A DNA stretch of 64,000 bases, from assembly GCA_949825045.1 (NCBI GenBank), contig OX463807.1:14967501-15031500 (forward strand), in the 5' to 3' direction. Under the pieces are notes generated by a model. That model was not told where the DNA came from. It ran no database searches and saw only the letters and a program-made list of their open reading frames with translations. Positions 33,290-44,470 of the stretch are shown here, in pieces. Numbering within the stretch: the stretch's first letter is position 1; every line of letters starts with the position of its first letter. The position numbers and the translations under genes are program-made. Source of the stretch: Argyresthia goedartella. Its lineage: Eukaryota > Arthropoda > Insecta > Lepidoptera > Argyresthiidae.

Positions 33290-34679
33290 GTCGGGAGATA
33301 AGCATGATCCTTCGAATTTCAGACCAATATCTTTACTTCCAACACTTAGTAAAATATTTAAAAAGAGTATTACTCAATCAAATGCTGTCACACCTTAACC
33401 GTACAACACAACTCCACGCCAAACAATACGGTTTCACTAGGAGTAAATTGACTACGGATGCAGGTATTAGCTTTATATCTCATATTAATTCTGCATGGGA
33501 GGTCGCACAGGATGCTATCGGAGTTTTTTGCGATCTGTCGATTGCATTTGATTGTGTTGATCATGATACGCTACTAATAAAATAATATAATTACGGAGTT
33601 AGAAATAAAGCGTTGGATCTATCTATCTATCTAAGGAATAGAATTCAAAAGTCAGAAGTATACGGCTTTAAATCTGATGGATCGGTTCCAAGTTGGGCCC
33701 TCTCTTATTCCTGGTATAAATTAGCAATCTGTCTTTCATGGAGGAGAAATTTACTGACATAGTATTGTTTGCTGTTGATACTTTACTGGTCTTCAAAATT
33801 TAAAGACAAAAGAAGATTTTGATGATATTAATTGTGTATTGTTTTTATCCATGATATGGTTTACAGTTAATAATTTATTTTTGAACGCTGATAAAACCAA
33901 ATGTATCAAATTCTCACTTCCCAATATCAGACAAGTTGAAAACAGTTTGGTGCTAGACAGCAACACGTTAGAATTAGTAAATGATACAAAAAATTCTTGG
34001 AATAACCATTGATAGCAAAATGCAGTGAGGACTCCACATAGATAAATTAGCTGGTAAATTAAATCCTGCTGTTTACGTTGTTAGGAACATCAGATAAAAC
34101 AAGGATGTGGCTACATCTTGGCTAGTATGTTTTGGTTAAATTCATGGTGACATTACCTATGGTATCTTGTTGTGGGATATTAACACTATTTTTATTTTAC
34201 AGAAAAGAGCTAGTCGAGCAATTTATTATTTAAAACAATATACTCCTAAAGAGAGCTTTTGAAAGAAATTGACATATTAACTGTAGCTAGTCAATTTATT
34301 TTCTAAAATATAATGTATTTACGCAAGAACCTTACAACATTTTTCAAACATGGTGATAGCTGTAATGTTAACCTGAGAAATAATCACAGACTAATTGCAC
34401 CCCGATTTAGACTCGCGAAGGTTAGCTATTCTGTCAAGGGTAAGTGCATTCTCTACTACAATAGGATACCTCTGGAGTTTTTGAAATTGCCTTTTGAGCA
34501 ATTTAAAAAGCGTGTTGAAGCGACTTTGTAGAAGAAGGGATATTATAATGTTCAAGATTATTTAAATGACGGGACTGTATGGGGTTAGATTAATCCCATA
34601 CAGTCCCGTCATTTAAATAATCTCAACACAGACCTTGCCTTTAATAATTTTGTAATTATTTATTCCTACTTATTCATTA
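33290..34679 (+). pseudogene. LINE reverse transcriptase remnant, same family as 6326-7228
   Basis: RT fragments: SNFRPISLLPTLSKIFK (about 33310), HAKQYGFTRSKLTTDAG, GVFCDLSIAFDCVDHDTLLI (33500-33580, the first catalytic aspartate region), then shifting frames with LVNDT (about 33970), and MYLRKNLTTFFKHGDSCNVN to QFKKRVEATL (34313-34530). The catalytic YADD region (about 33750-33790) is decayed. It overlaps the 6326-7228 copy in its 3' half at about 85 percent identity by eye. A 28-bp palindrome interrupts it at 34556-34622, and similarity stops at about 34679. Confidence 0.88.
34556..34622. repeat. Perfect 28-bp palindrome with 11-nt spacer
   Basis: 34556-34583 and 34595-34622 are exact reverse complements; the spacer GTTAGATTAAT itself can pair further, leaving a 3-nt loop. 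The related LINE copy (6944-6975) has only the left arm, so the right arm is a new inverted copy. Confidence 0.97.
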
Positions 34680-35406
34680 CTGTTAGATAGTTCAGTTACG
34701 GAGGTCGGAGCGCGGGACAGTAAGCAAACATGGTAGCTTATTACACACTGATCGTTTATTCGCCTACCGGCATACATGCTAAGGTGGGGGGCATATTGCT
34801 AATAAATAACAATCCTTCCCCTTTAACTACAAGAGTATTAAATCTAAGCTTCAAAAGGAAGATATTGATGATTTTTTATTTTGAATATGTAATTAATAAT
34901 TTTATAGGTTGTTTCATGCCGAATTTTATACCAGTCAATAATGATAATTTTAACAATGAGTTTAAGTAAGATGATGTCTGCAGCCATTATCAAAGAAAAT
35001 CTGCAAAGGCCGAATATGGTTGATAGTTCTGGACTTAGCTAATCTTATTAATCTATTTATTTGGTGCTATGATTTATACATTTAAAGCTAAAATGGTGAC
35101 AAATGCGTATGAGTGATTGTATCCTGTATTGACTGGATTATTTAGCGGCTATGTTTGTTGCAGGAATAGTGAGTGGCTATTTTTGCCGCTGGGTTATTGA
35201 GTGGCTATGTTTGACCCTGGATGGAGTGGCTGTGTTGCAACTGGATTGAGTGGCTACGCATGCTGCCGGATTATTGAGTGGATATATTTGCTGATGGGTT
35301 ATTCAGTGGCTATAGTTGCTGCTGAATTACTGGGTGAGCTACAAAATCAGTGGATAAATGGACATGAGTGCAACATGTATTACATACCCGTATTGGAAAA
35401 GGCGAC
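34680..35406. other. Unassigned segment with minisatellite
   Basis: Similarity to the LINE family stops abruptly at TGTTAGATAGTTCAG (34680), suggesting another insertion whose identity I cannot give. A 79-codon plus frame (34730-34969) has no recognised domain. The right end is cut by the BEL element. Confidence 0.4.
35141..35345 (+). repeat. Minisatellite, about 7 units of 24-28 bp
   Basis: Imperfect tandem units of the form TTATTGAGTGGCTATGTTTG plus CTGCTGGA. Confidence 0.85.
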
Positions 35407-35950
35407 TGTTCAGGCTTCTCAGCACCTAATGACCTCGTAGGGGCCCATGAACTACGAGGTAGCGTGACGATCAGGTGCCAAGAAGTGATGAACGTCGGCG
35501 ATTCACCGAGCTGAAGTTATGTGGGGTAGATCTAACCTGGTCTGTGCTACGGTCCCGTCAACCTCCTATCTCTCTGCAAGGCCCGGGTGCACCCTAGGCT
35601 CTTCTTGGCAGACAAGTTCTTCAGCCAACCAGGTATGACTGGCGGGCCAACGTGATGAGCACAGTGTCCAACACAGGTTATGTTTCTACTGGTAAATACA
35701 GATCGGGTACGAAAATCCGAACTTTATCTGGTTCGAGAGACAACGGCACACTCAGCTATATTAACAGTCCTGAGGGAATCCCGAATACATTCCAGATGCC
35801 CTGCGATTTAATTTCAACACCCTAATCAAAACGCGTTTACATTGCGAGGGCTTTCGTCTGTCAGTTGTCAAACTGCCAGATTGACAGCTAACGTCAAATT
35901 AAAATGACCGTTCAGAAACCATCGATCGAATATCGATTTGGAATCGAACA
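35407..35950 (-). repeat. 3' LTR of BEL element A
   Basis: Starts TGTTCAGGCTTCTCAGCACC and ends GGAATCGAACA on the plus strand (TG...CA). Pairs with 42130-42674. Confidence 0.96.
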
Positions 35951-35962
35951 ATCACCCGCCCG
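35951..35962 (-). promoter_or_regulatory. Polypurine tract of BEL element A
   Basis: The minus strand reads GGGCGGGTGAT just before the 3' LTR. It is not purely purine, so the exact primer extent is uncertain. Confidence 0.5.
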
Positions 35963-35982
35963 GACAGGCACCCACCTGTCCC

Positions 35983-37764
35983 CTAATCTACGGGCAGCCG
36001 AGACAATGTTGCTACCGCTCGTTTTAGAACCGAGCCTCCTACTAGAACCTCCGCAGACCGGGGGGTCCCGTCCTTGCCAGGGAACAAGTTAACAATGCGC
36101 CCCCTGCGCCAACGTAGTGGCGGTAGGTTAGCATCCTTAACCAGAACGAGGTCACCAACACTAGGGGGGCTAGTTTTGTCAGTCCACTTAAGGCGCTGTT
36201 GTAAGATATGCAGATACTCGAGCGACCAACGCTTCCAGAAATTCTGAGTAAACTGCTGCAACAACTGATACCTTGACAACCGATACAATTTCACTCCCTC
36301 GAAGGGGTGCTCGGGCAACGCGTTAAGTGGCTGTCCTATCAAGAAATGGCCTGGGGTCAGAGCCTCCAGGTCATTTGGATCCGAGCTGAGCGGACACAAT
36401 GGTCGCGAATTGAGAACGGCCTCGATCTTACAAAACAATGTCGCGAGCTCCTCAAAAGTCAGCGCGGTCTGACCTACTATACGTCCTATGTGCGTCTTAG
36501 CTGACTTAACTACGGCCTCAAAAATCCCACCCCAGTGGGGGCAAATCGGTGGGCTGAAGGTCCACTGTATACCCCGACGGGAGAGGGCCGTTCCAATATC
36601 AACTTTATTTACATTCAAAAAGTTGACTATCTCTCGTAAGTATCGTTCCGCACCTATGTAGTTAGTGCCGTTATCAGAGCGGATCAAAGTTGGAAGTCCC
36701 CTTCGAGAAACAAACCTATCCAAACAAGCAATGAAAGCCTCTGTCGAGAGATCAGCAACGAGCTCGAGATGTACAGCCTTGGTGGATAAACAAACAAACA
36801 CACATAGGTACGCCTTGTATTGCTTAGCGGTACGCAATCGTGAACTCTTCACCATAAACGGTCCTGCAAAATCCGTACCAACACCTGAAAACGGTCTGAC
36901 CTCATTCACACGATCAGGGGGCAAGTCCCCCATGAGAGGTTGCATCGTGGCAGCCTTAAGTCGATAACAAGGCATGCACCGAAACACGATGTACCGTATG
37001 GCACGGCGGGCAGATAAGATCCAAAACTCCCGCTGGAGCGTGGCCAACAACGCGTTACAGCCGGCATGCGCGTTTTTAATATGACGATCAGTCACCAGCA
37101 ATTCAACTAACTGTCCCCCCTTGGGGAGCAGAAGTGGGTGATGAGCCGAATACGACAGATTCGCATTGCGCAATCTTCCTCCTACCCGAAGTAACCCGGT
37201 CGAATCAACAAAGGGGTTGAGACGCGCGACGGCTCCCTTCAATTTCGAACTTCCACTTCGTATAATCTCCAATTCTGCCCCAAACTTCGAGGACTGTACC
37301 AACCGGACCAAATTCAACAGCGACTCGTTTCGCTCTGCCGGAGTCAGAATAGGGTTCAACGTTCGCTGATCGCGAGGAGTACGACAATTTCGAGCGAATC
37401 TCCTAATCCAAATGGACACGTTTATCAACTTGTCAAGCGAGCTATACCGGTCCAGCAGAAACCCGGCGTCAGGGTCCTCAGCCTTCTGGGTAACATGCAC
37501 GGCCGATCTGGGGCCATGATCCGAAGATACTACTACATGGCTGTGGGGCCAGTCCGATTCTCTCTTGGTAAGCCAGGGTGGTCCCCACCACAAATGGTGT
37601 CTAACGAGTTCAGGAGCCTGACATCCCCTGGATGCACAATCAGACGGGTTCAATTCTCCTGGTACATGTCTCCAGGTCAGTGGGACCTCAGACGACACAA
37701 TCTGGGAGACACGGTTCGCAACAAAAACCTCTAAGTTATGGACCGAAGCCTTCAGCCAGCACAA
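35983..37764 (-). pseudogene. BEL A pol, distal part: RNase H end and integrase
   Basis: Continues the polyprotein after a frameshift. First residues CWLKASVHNLEVFVANRV and WRHVPGELNPSDCASRG complete RNase H. The integrase zinc site is HIKNAHAGCNALL with CMPCYR; the catalytic core has TDFAGPF (D), IRSDNGTNYIGA (D) and GGIFEAVVKSAK (E), all three acids present. The C-terminal part (PPSVGDLVLVKDANLPPLRW) matches the BEL integrase tail. It has no own ATG and depends on readthrough from gag. Length and motifs are those of a full BEL integrase. Confidence 0.92.
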
Positions 37765-39794
37765 AACAATCTGGCTGTCCGTCCAAGCGTCACCGTATCC
37801 TCCAAAACCACTGACCCACGCAACACTGTTAGAGTGTGATTCAAAAGTTTGGTCAAAAGAGCAGCCCCGGACAGTTCCAGTTTTGGAATCGTCATCCTTG
37901 TCCGAATAGGCGCTACCTTGCTTTTTGCCAAAACCAAACGCACGTCGACCACCCCGGTGGAGGTGACGGTTCGCAAATAAACCGGTGCCGCAAACCCTCG
38001 TTCAGAGGCATCACAAAACCCGTGAAGGGTTGCCCTGTAATCCCCAGCAGGGACCAATTTCCTCGGCAGCGATACATTATTTATGTCCGATAGCGAGGTG
38101 AACATTCGAGTCCAATCAGTCAACAAATCACCTGAGAGGTGGGTGTCCCAGGTCAACTGAGCCGCCCATAGCCTTTGCATAAAACATTTGAGAGCAAAGG
38201 TGACTGGAGAAATCCATCCATTCGGGTCGAACGTTCTCGCAATCGTTGACAGTACTGACCGCTTCGTCCAGGCCTTCGGTGTTTCGAAAACCACCCGATA
38301 GGTAAACTCATCATGGACGGACCGGTACTGAATTCCAAGCACTGACAACATGTTAGGGTTGTCAGGATTCTCAAAAACGTGCGGGTCTTGTTGAAACTCA
38401 TCTGGGAGACCAGCCATCAACTCAGGGGAGTTGGACATCCACTTGCGTAGTTCATAGCCGCCTCGTTCCAGCAATTGAATGAGCTCGTCACGTCGGTCCA
38501 GAGCTTCCTCTACACTGGCTGCCCCTGTGCAGACGTCATCGACGTACAAATCTTGCTCCAGGATAGCGGCGGCTCTAGGATAGCTCACACGGTCACGCGA
38601 CGCCAACTCCCGCAGGGTACGCATCGCCAAATACGGGCTAGACCGTAACCCATACGTGTTCGTGTTTAACTCATAGACCTTGACTGGCTCGGCCGTGGTC
38701 TCACGCCAAAGTATCAACTGATACCTTCTGTCAGCCGGATGAATTACCGTTTGCCTAAACATCATCCGAATGTCTGCGACAAATACAATCTGGTGTCTCC
38801 GAAAGCTCGTGAGAATATCCGAAATATCACGACTCAACTTGGGTCCCGAATGTAGACACTGATTCAGGGACATCCCGTTCGAGGTAGGTGCTGACCCATC
38901 AAACACAACTCGAATCTTGCCGGTAGGGGTTCGCAGGATGGCATGGTGTGGAAGGAAACAATGATCCTCAGATCTCCAGTCCACACCCGATACCGACATG
39001 TGTCCTAACGACTCATACTCCCTCATGAAATCGACGTATTTTTGTTTAAATACGGCGTCCCTTGACATCCTACGCTCCATCGACATCAATCTCGTCTCAG
39101 CCATCTTCCTAGATTCTCCTAGTGGCGGTCGATCGGCCCTGACAGGCAGTCGAGTTACAAAACGACCAGAACGAAGGCGACCAGTACTATTCTGGTAAAA
39201 CAACTCGCACTCTTCTTCGTCTGCGTCGACTCGACGAACGGTGGGAGGTTCCTCTATCTCCCAGAAACGTTGGATAGCGTCTGACAACGCTGAGCCAATA
39301 AGTATGCCATCTGACTCGGCAGGCCTAACCATTGGCAATGCCGGACCCATGATCATGTGACCAAACTTAGTATCCACAGCAATCAACCCGTCCGGCTGAA
39401 GAACTCGCCGATCCGACAACAGAAACCTATCCAGAACGTCTGCTCCCAGTAGCAGGTCGACCGGGGCTGGAGTGTCAAAATCGGGATCCGCCAACTTGAG
39501 TCCTGATGTCAGGAATCGAACGGCCGGATTCAACTTCACCAAGGGGTGTCTGCCCATAACATGCGTCATTACTAAAGCTTGCACGGATGTTTTTGTCAAA
39601 ATGTCATAACGTGGAGAGAACGTGATCACCGATTGACCAACTACATTCGTAACCGTAACATTCCCCACGCCCCGTATTGATTTATTATACCTAATTACCT
39701 TGAGGCCCAACCATTTTGCTAAATCATTTGATACAATGCAGCCCTGAGCTCCAGAATCTAATAGGGCGCGAACGTATGTTGGGTTGCCCGCCAA
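37752..39794 (-). pseudogene. BEL A pol, proximal part: protease, RT, RNase H
   Basis: In the same frame as gag but after two stops. Starts LAGNPTYVRALLDSGAQGCI, the aspartic protease (DUF1758-like) with DSGA. RT shows KIRVVFDGSAPT, VFVADIRMMFRQTVIH (first catalytic D), LRSSPYLAMRTLRELA and LYVDDVCTGA, where YVDD is intact. RNase H begins at LHGFCDASERGFAAPVYL. The frame runs into a stop (37752) because of an indel around 37790-37840; the expected AWTDS-type motif is found in the neighbouring frame (DAWTDSQIVLCW). Confidence 0.92.
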
Positions 39795-39872
39795 ATCTCA
39801 AACAAGCACAGAGGCGATCGGTAACACCACCGTCTCCGGTTGGGGGGCAACAAATTGTTGGGCCGCAAATTC

Positions 39873-41588
39873 CTAGCGAGGGCCCCCGGGGCCCCACTCT
39901 GCCTGTAACCGATCAGGTATGCAGCTATACGCCAGAGGGTCCCGTTGAACAAATGGCCCACGCGCCGGTTCCATTGCCAACCTACGACGCCCCGTAAAGG
40001 GGGGTGGGCGTGAATTCAACCGTGGCCGCTCCATGAGCGGGGGGGACATCACATCTGACCGACGAGGACGAGGCGACGAGCGGGGCGACAACTGAGGCGG
40101 CGTCTGAACCGCACCCGCATAGCTCGAAGGTGTCCCATGCCACCCGCCCGTTACGGCCTGCTCAACACACCCAATGTCCCGCTGAGTCGGATGCTGAGTC
40201 GCAACCGAAAACTCAGGGCCCCCCATGTAATGATCCTGAGTGCGGCCCTGCACCCTAGTACTGCCCTGTGCACGTGGGGACGTTGGCCCCTGAGTTGCGC
40301 TCCGAGTCGCAAACGAATTCTCAGGGACCCCTGCCGTGTCACCCTTGGTACGGCCCTGTGGTGGCTGTTGGCCGGACCGGTTCATGCACAACAGATTGTT
40401 GTGGGCCCCACCACAATATCCGCACATTTGTGTGCGCGTGCAGTCCCTAGCCATGTGTGGCCCGAGGCACAGGAAACACCAGCTCCGCTGCTTGGCCATC
40501 CGGCGCCGTCCCTGAACCCTAAGTTCCCCGAACTTATTGCAATTGGCCACAGCATGGCCAATCTGCCTGCAACATGGGCAGGTCTCACCATGTGGGCTCA
40601 ATACACTCACAGTCCCATATGACTGCCGGTTGGTGCGGTCCTTCCTCGTCGGAGGGCCCCTACTCACAGCGCTCCCGGCAGCTCTCTGTGGCTCCGAAGG
40701 ATGGGTGACCGTCAACCCCAAATTCTCTGCCCGTCGAGCCTCCTCTTCCAAAAATCCGACCAAGTCGGAGAAGGCGGGCAGGTCCTCGGCCGACCTCCCG
40801 TGAGACTGTTCGAAACGAGTCTGCACGTCAGCGGGTAGGCGGGAAAGTACAATGTACAACAGTAAGTACGACCATTCACCAACCGGAAGTCCAAGATTCT
40901 CTAGAGCCTTGGTGACGGACAACAATGGGTTCAAAACCTCCGTCTGTATGGCCCCGACCTTGTTCACAACCGGGATGCTAAACAAACGGTTCAGTTGGGC
41001 ATCGGCCAACCTCCGTTTGTTGTGGTAACGTCTGACCAACAATTGCCTGGCCGTCTCATAGTTACCCTCCGTAACTGTCAAATGAGCGACCAGCTCCCTA
41101 GGCTCACCCCTCAATGCTGCCACCAGCTGAGCCATCTTGACAGATTTGGTAATGTCCGATCGCATGTGCACCAAACTGTCGAACAGATTGATGAAGCTCA
41201 TCCATTCACCGGACACGCCGTCAAAGGTAGGCATAGTTATGGCAGGTAACCTGGACCCCGATCCCTGATGCGGCAGAGGTGTTTCAATGTCACCATCATG
41301 GCTGGACTCGCGCTGTCTACGTATGTCCGCAGCCTTCTGCGTGATAGCAGCTGCCATCTCCATACACTGGTCGACATCCCCTATCAACCGTGACAGCCTG
41401 TCAGGTGCACAACCATCAACTGATTCCGCCTGCGCGGACAATTCGAGCACCCTATTGTAACGTTCCTTAACGTCCATAGACCGCTCCAATACCACATCAT
41501 GCCTATCTAAACGGTCTATCAGACCGTGTGCGGAGGAAAACCATCTGAGTTCCTTAGAAACACCCTTCTGGATTTCAGATAACGACAT
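39873..41588 (-). CDS. BEL A gag (571 residues)
   Basis: Structural protein of the element that coats its RNA. Starts at the ATG at 41588 (MSLSEIQKGVSKELRW). Residues about 115-270 are a DUF1759-type gag domain (ITMPTFDGVSGEWMSFINLF, later RRYHNKRRLADAQLNRL). Three zinc knuckles follow: CPCCRQIGHAVANC, CFLCLGPHMARDC and CGYCGGAHNNLLC. The C-terminal third is rich in proline, arginine and glycine. It ends at TAG (39873-39875), and the same frame continues for 25 codons to a TGA before the protease, so the normal product would have been a single gag-pol chain or a stop-suppressed one. Confidence 0.93.
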   Translation of the reverse strand: MSLSEIQKGVSKELRWFSSAHGLIDRLDRHDVVLERSMDVKERYNRVLELSAQAESVDGCAPDRLSRLIGDVDQCMEMAAAITQKAADIRRQRESSHDGDIETPLPHQGSGSRLPAITMPTFDGVSGEWMSFINLFDSLVHMRSDITKSVKMAQLVAALRGEPRELVAHLTVTEGNYETARQLLVRRYHNKRRLADAQLNRLFSIPVVNKVGAIQTEVLNPLLSVTKALENLGLPVGEWSYLLLYIVLSRLPADVQTRFEQSHGRSAEDLPAFSDLVGFLEEEARRAENLGLTVTHPSEPQRAAGSAVSRGPPTRKDRTNRQSYGTVSVLSPHGETCPCCRQIGHAVANCNKFGELRVQGRRRMAKQRSWCFLCLGPHMARDCTRTQMCGYCGGAHNNLLCMNRSGQQPPQGRTKGDTAGVPENSFATRSATQGPTSPRAQGSTRVQGRTQDHYMGGPEFSVATQHPTQRDIGCVEQAVTGGWHGTPSSYAGAVQTPPQLSPRSSPRPRRSDVMSPPLMERPRLNSRPPPFTGRRRLAMEPARGPFVQRDPLAYSCIPDRLQAEWGPGGPR

Positions 41589-42110
41589 GATCGGAACGAT
41601 ACTTACTCACAATTTGCAGTAACCCAATTTTATTGGACCCTCCAGTTTATAACCCAAACGAGGGAACCCTAAACTATAACTTAAACAATGTTGTTTTCCT
41701 TAAACAATAGGAACCGAGTTTTATATCTATATAAATTCTGTAAATAAAAATTTAGTTTCCCTTTATCATTATAACACACACAGATAGTCAATATTAGTTC
41801 AAGTTATAAATTGCTATAAACTGAAAACAATGAAATAGCCTGCTATCAATAGATGTAACTACCTATGTTAACCAAAACATTCATTCAATAGCATTACTAG
41901 ACCACTAATAGATTGACTAACTGGTAATTCAATGCAAATTTCAATTTAATATCTGTCTGTCTACTACCAGCAATAGACTTATAGCTTACAATACTACCAA
42001 TCTATGTGGATATAGGAACCAACCAAGTTACCTAACCGCCTATACCTACAGATTGATAGTCCCAAATCGTGCCTTCCTAGAGCCCTTGACGGCTGCAAAT
42101 CTCAGGAAGC
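41589..42110 (-). other. BEL A 5' leader
   Basis: Non-coding leader between primer site and gag start on the minus strand, AT-rich, probably holding the packaging signal. No frame seen. Confidence 0.6.
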
Positions 42111-42126
42111 CACGCTCTAGCTACCA
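42111..42126 (-). promoter_or_regulatory. Primer-binding site of BEL element A
   Basis: The minus strand reads TGGTAGCTAGAGCGTG three bases after the 5' LTR end. TGG start and position fit a tRNA 3' end; the tRNA is not identified. Confidence 0.65.
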
Positions 42127-42129
42127 AAA

Positions 42130-42674
42130 TGTTCAGGCTTCTCAGCACCTAATGACCTCGTAGGGGCCCATGAGCTACGAGGTAGCGTGACGATTAGGTG
42201 CCAAGAAGTGATGAACGTCGGCGATTCACCGAGCTGAAGTTATGTGGGGTAAATCTAACCTGGTCTGTGCTTCGGTCCCGTCAACCTCCTGTCTCTCTGC
42301 AAGGCCCGGGTGCACCCTAGGCTCTTCTTGGTAGACAGGTTCTTCAGCCAACCAGGTATGACTGGCGGGCCAACGTGATGAGCACAGTGTCCAACACAGG
42401 TTATGTTTCTACTGGTAAATACAAATCGGGCACGAAAATCCGAACTTTATCTGGTTCGAGAGACAACGGCACACTCAGCTATATTAACAATCCTGAGGGA
42501 ATCCCGAATACATTCCAGATGCCCTGCGATTTAATTTCAACACCCTAATCAAAACGCGTTTACATTGCGAGGGCTTTCGTCTGTCAGTTGTCAAAACTGC
42601 CAGATTGACAGCTAACGTCAAATTAAAATGACCGTTCAGAAACCATCGATCGAATATCGATTTGGAATCGAACA
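42130..42674 (-). repeat. 5' LTR of BEL element A
   Basis: 545 bp, about 98 percent identical to 35407-35950, followed by the target duplication GCGAC. Confidence 0.96.
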
Positions 42675-43299
42675 GCGACCCTTGTGTGTATACGATATGT
42701 ACGTACGTGTCTTAAGTATAATTGGTGTTATCTCTAGTGCTAAAATGTATTTTAATGTATAGGCTCTCGCCTGTATTATTTAAATCTAGTATTGAATCCC
42801 CCCCAAAGAAATAAACTTTCACTTTTTGAATGTTCAGCTAGCTTATTAGCTCAGCTTGTTTATTTATAACGTTCGTTTGAAAAAAAGAAAATGATTTGCA
42901 GTAAATGGTTCAATCTCTATATTGATCTGATATACCCCCGTTGTAAATGTTTGATGTATTACCTATCAGAGAACGATCGTTGAGATAAAAAAATAAGAGC
43001 TTCTATTTAATTACTGCATATTTTAAGAGATACTCTTAATTATTATGTACGATTTAAAGCTATTTGATTTATTCAATTTCAATTTCATTCACGAGTATTT
43101 ATATCAAAATTGAATCATACTTAACCAGTTGCACGCCGATTGGTAGTATAGTACCAAAAGCAAATATCCGGTTGAGCGCCGATTGGTGTTTGAATGCCTT
43201 CTAATATAAAATTATATGTATATATTATAATGGTTAGTTCTTTATGGTTAGTTCTCATAAGTTTTTGTGATAACTCTTTTTATAATAACTGGGTTGCAT

Positions 43300-43620
43300 C
43301 AGGGATAAGTGTGGGCTTATCTAACGCCCATATCGTCTTGTCCTAGATGGCGTGGACGCGGTGGTCGATATCCGTGTCGGACATTAGCATACCTAGGTCC
43401 TTCCTCAAATTGGATGCTGGGAGCGTCAGTGTGGGAGTGATGTTGTGGGTGTCCTGTCCTCCCTTCTGTGGGATGCTGATAATCTTTTCCGGTTCATACA
43501 TCTAGCTGTTTACGATGGGAATGTTTAGTTCAATGAAGAGATGGCCCTTGTGTAGTCTTGCAAACAACTTCCACTCTGTGGAGGTCTTTGTTTGAGTTGC
43601 TGTCGATCAGATGACTGACT
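43300..43620 (-). pseudogene. Possible decayed coding remnant, identity uncertain
   Basis: One minus-strand frame reads STEWKLFARLHKGHLFIELN, IPIVNS, stop, MYEPEKIISIPQKGGQDTHN and on to LMSDTDIDHRVHAI, stop, DKTIWALDKPTLIP: over 100 residues with only two stops and protein-like composition in otherwise AT-rich DNA. The 'LFIELNIPIVN ... YEPEKIISIP' pattern faintly recalls envelope-like proteins of insect errantiviruses, but this is a weak resemblance and I do not rely on it. Confidence 0.3.
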
Positions 43621-44348
43621 GATGACGCCCCGTGGTTGGCTTGATGTTTTGTTTATTTGATGCTGCAATTGCTTCGGCGATAATAATCGCGTATCCGTGT
43701 GACCTTTATTGATATCGGTGATTGTGTTGATTATAGATTGTTGATTATAGATTTATCGTTAGTTGATGTCTTCAGTATATCTTTCTCATATTGTTCTACG
43801 AACGTGCATCTGGGACTCCGCACAATGAGTTTGCTATGTATCCGACGCAATTGATTGGTCCGCGTTTTCTTCGTTTTATGGTGTGATCGCGTAGTAACGT
43901 TTTGTAGTATTCAGTTTCGCTGATGCCGTGCTCTGATTGGACTATGATACTGTGTTATGGATGATTTATAATAATCATTTTTTGAAAACATCTGTTACAT
44001 GTTCTTTGGGTAATTACATAAATTATGTTTTATTTCTTCTTTTTAAATTACACACATTGTGTGTTGTGTCAGTCAGTGGTTGTGTCTAATTTCTCTTGTG
44101 AATCGTTTTCCTGATCCTTCACAACGATTAAGTTTCCCTTCCAAGATATATGTTTGGTAATTGATATAAACCTCTCAAGATATCAACAAAAATTAAAGAA
44201 GAACGTTGTCATTTTAAAGCCAGTTTTAAAGATCTGTTTCAATTGTCAATGACCAATTTTCATAGTTCTATATGTTCACTGCAGTGCTGTTGATTAAAAG
44301 AAAATAGCTGTGCTATAGTTGTAAGCTATAAAAACTCTCACAAATGAG

Positions 44349-44470
44349 TTCACGAAAATGAAGGATCGCCAAATAATGATTTGCCGAGTATGAAGGATTG
44401 TACAAATAAGTTCGCGAAAATGAAGGATCGTACAAATAATTTCGCGAGAATAAAGGATCACACATTGATT
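44349..44470 (+). repeat. Minisatellite, 4 units of about 30 bp
   Basis: Imperfect units of the form GTTCGCGAAAATGAAGGATC plus GTACAAATAA. Confidence 0.88.

Larger units (their letters stand above)
35407..42674 (-). mobile_element. BEL/Pao retrotransposon A, complete but disabled
   Basis: Two LTRs of 544 and 545 bp flank a gag-pol region on the minus strand, with a primer site, polypurine tract and a perfect 5-bp target duplication GCGAC (35402-35406 and 42675-42679). By eye the LTRs differ at about 11 positions (2 percent), so the insertion is fairly recent. The gag-pol frame is interrupted by a TAG and a TGA at the gag/protease junction and by one frameshift in RNase H; otherwise all domains and catalytic residues are present. 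Confidence 0.95.

Noticed and set aside
35141..35440. Possible membrane protein frame 35201-35440
   Set aside because: The sequence is the translation of a minisatellite.
42811..42823. AATAAACTTTCAC as the 3' end of a host transcript
   Set aside because: No coding sequence upstream on that strand apart from the BEL LTR; may be an LTR or LINE polyadenylation motif.
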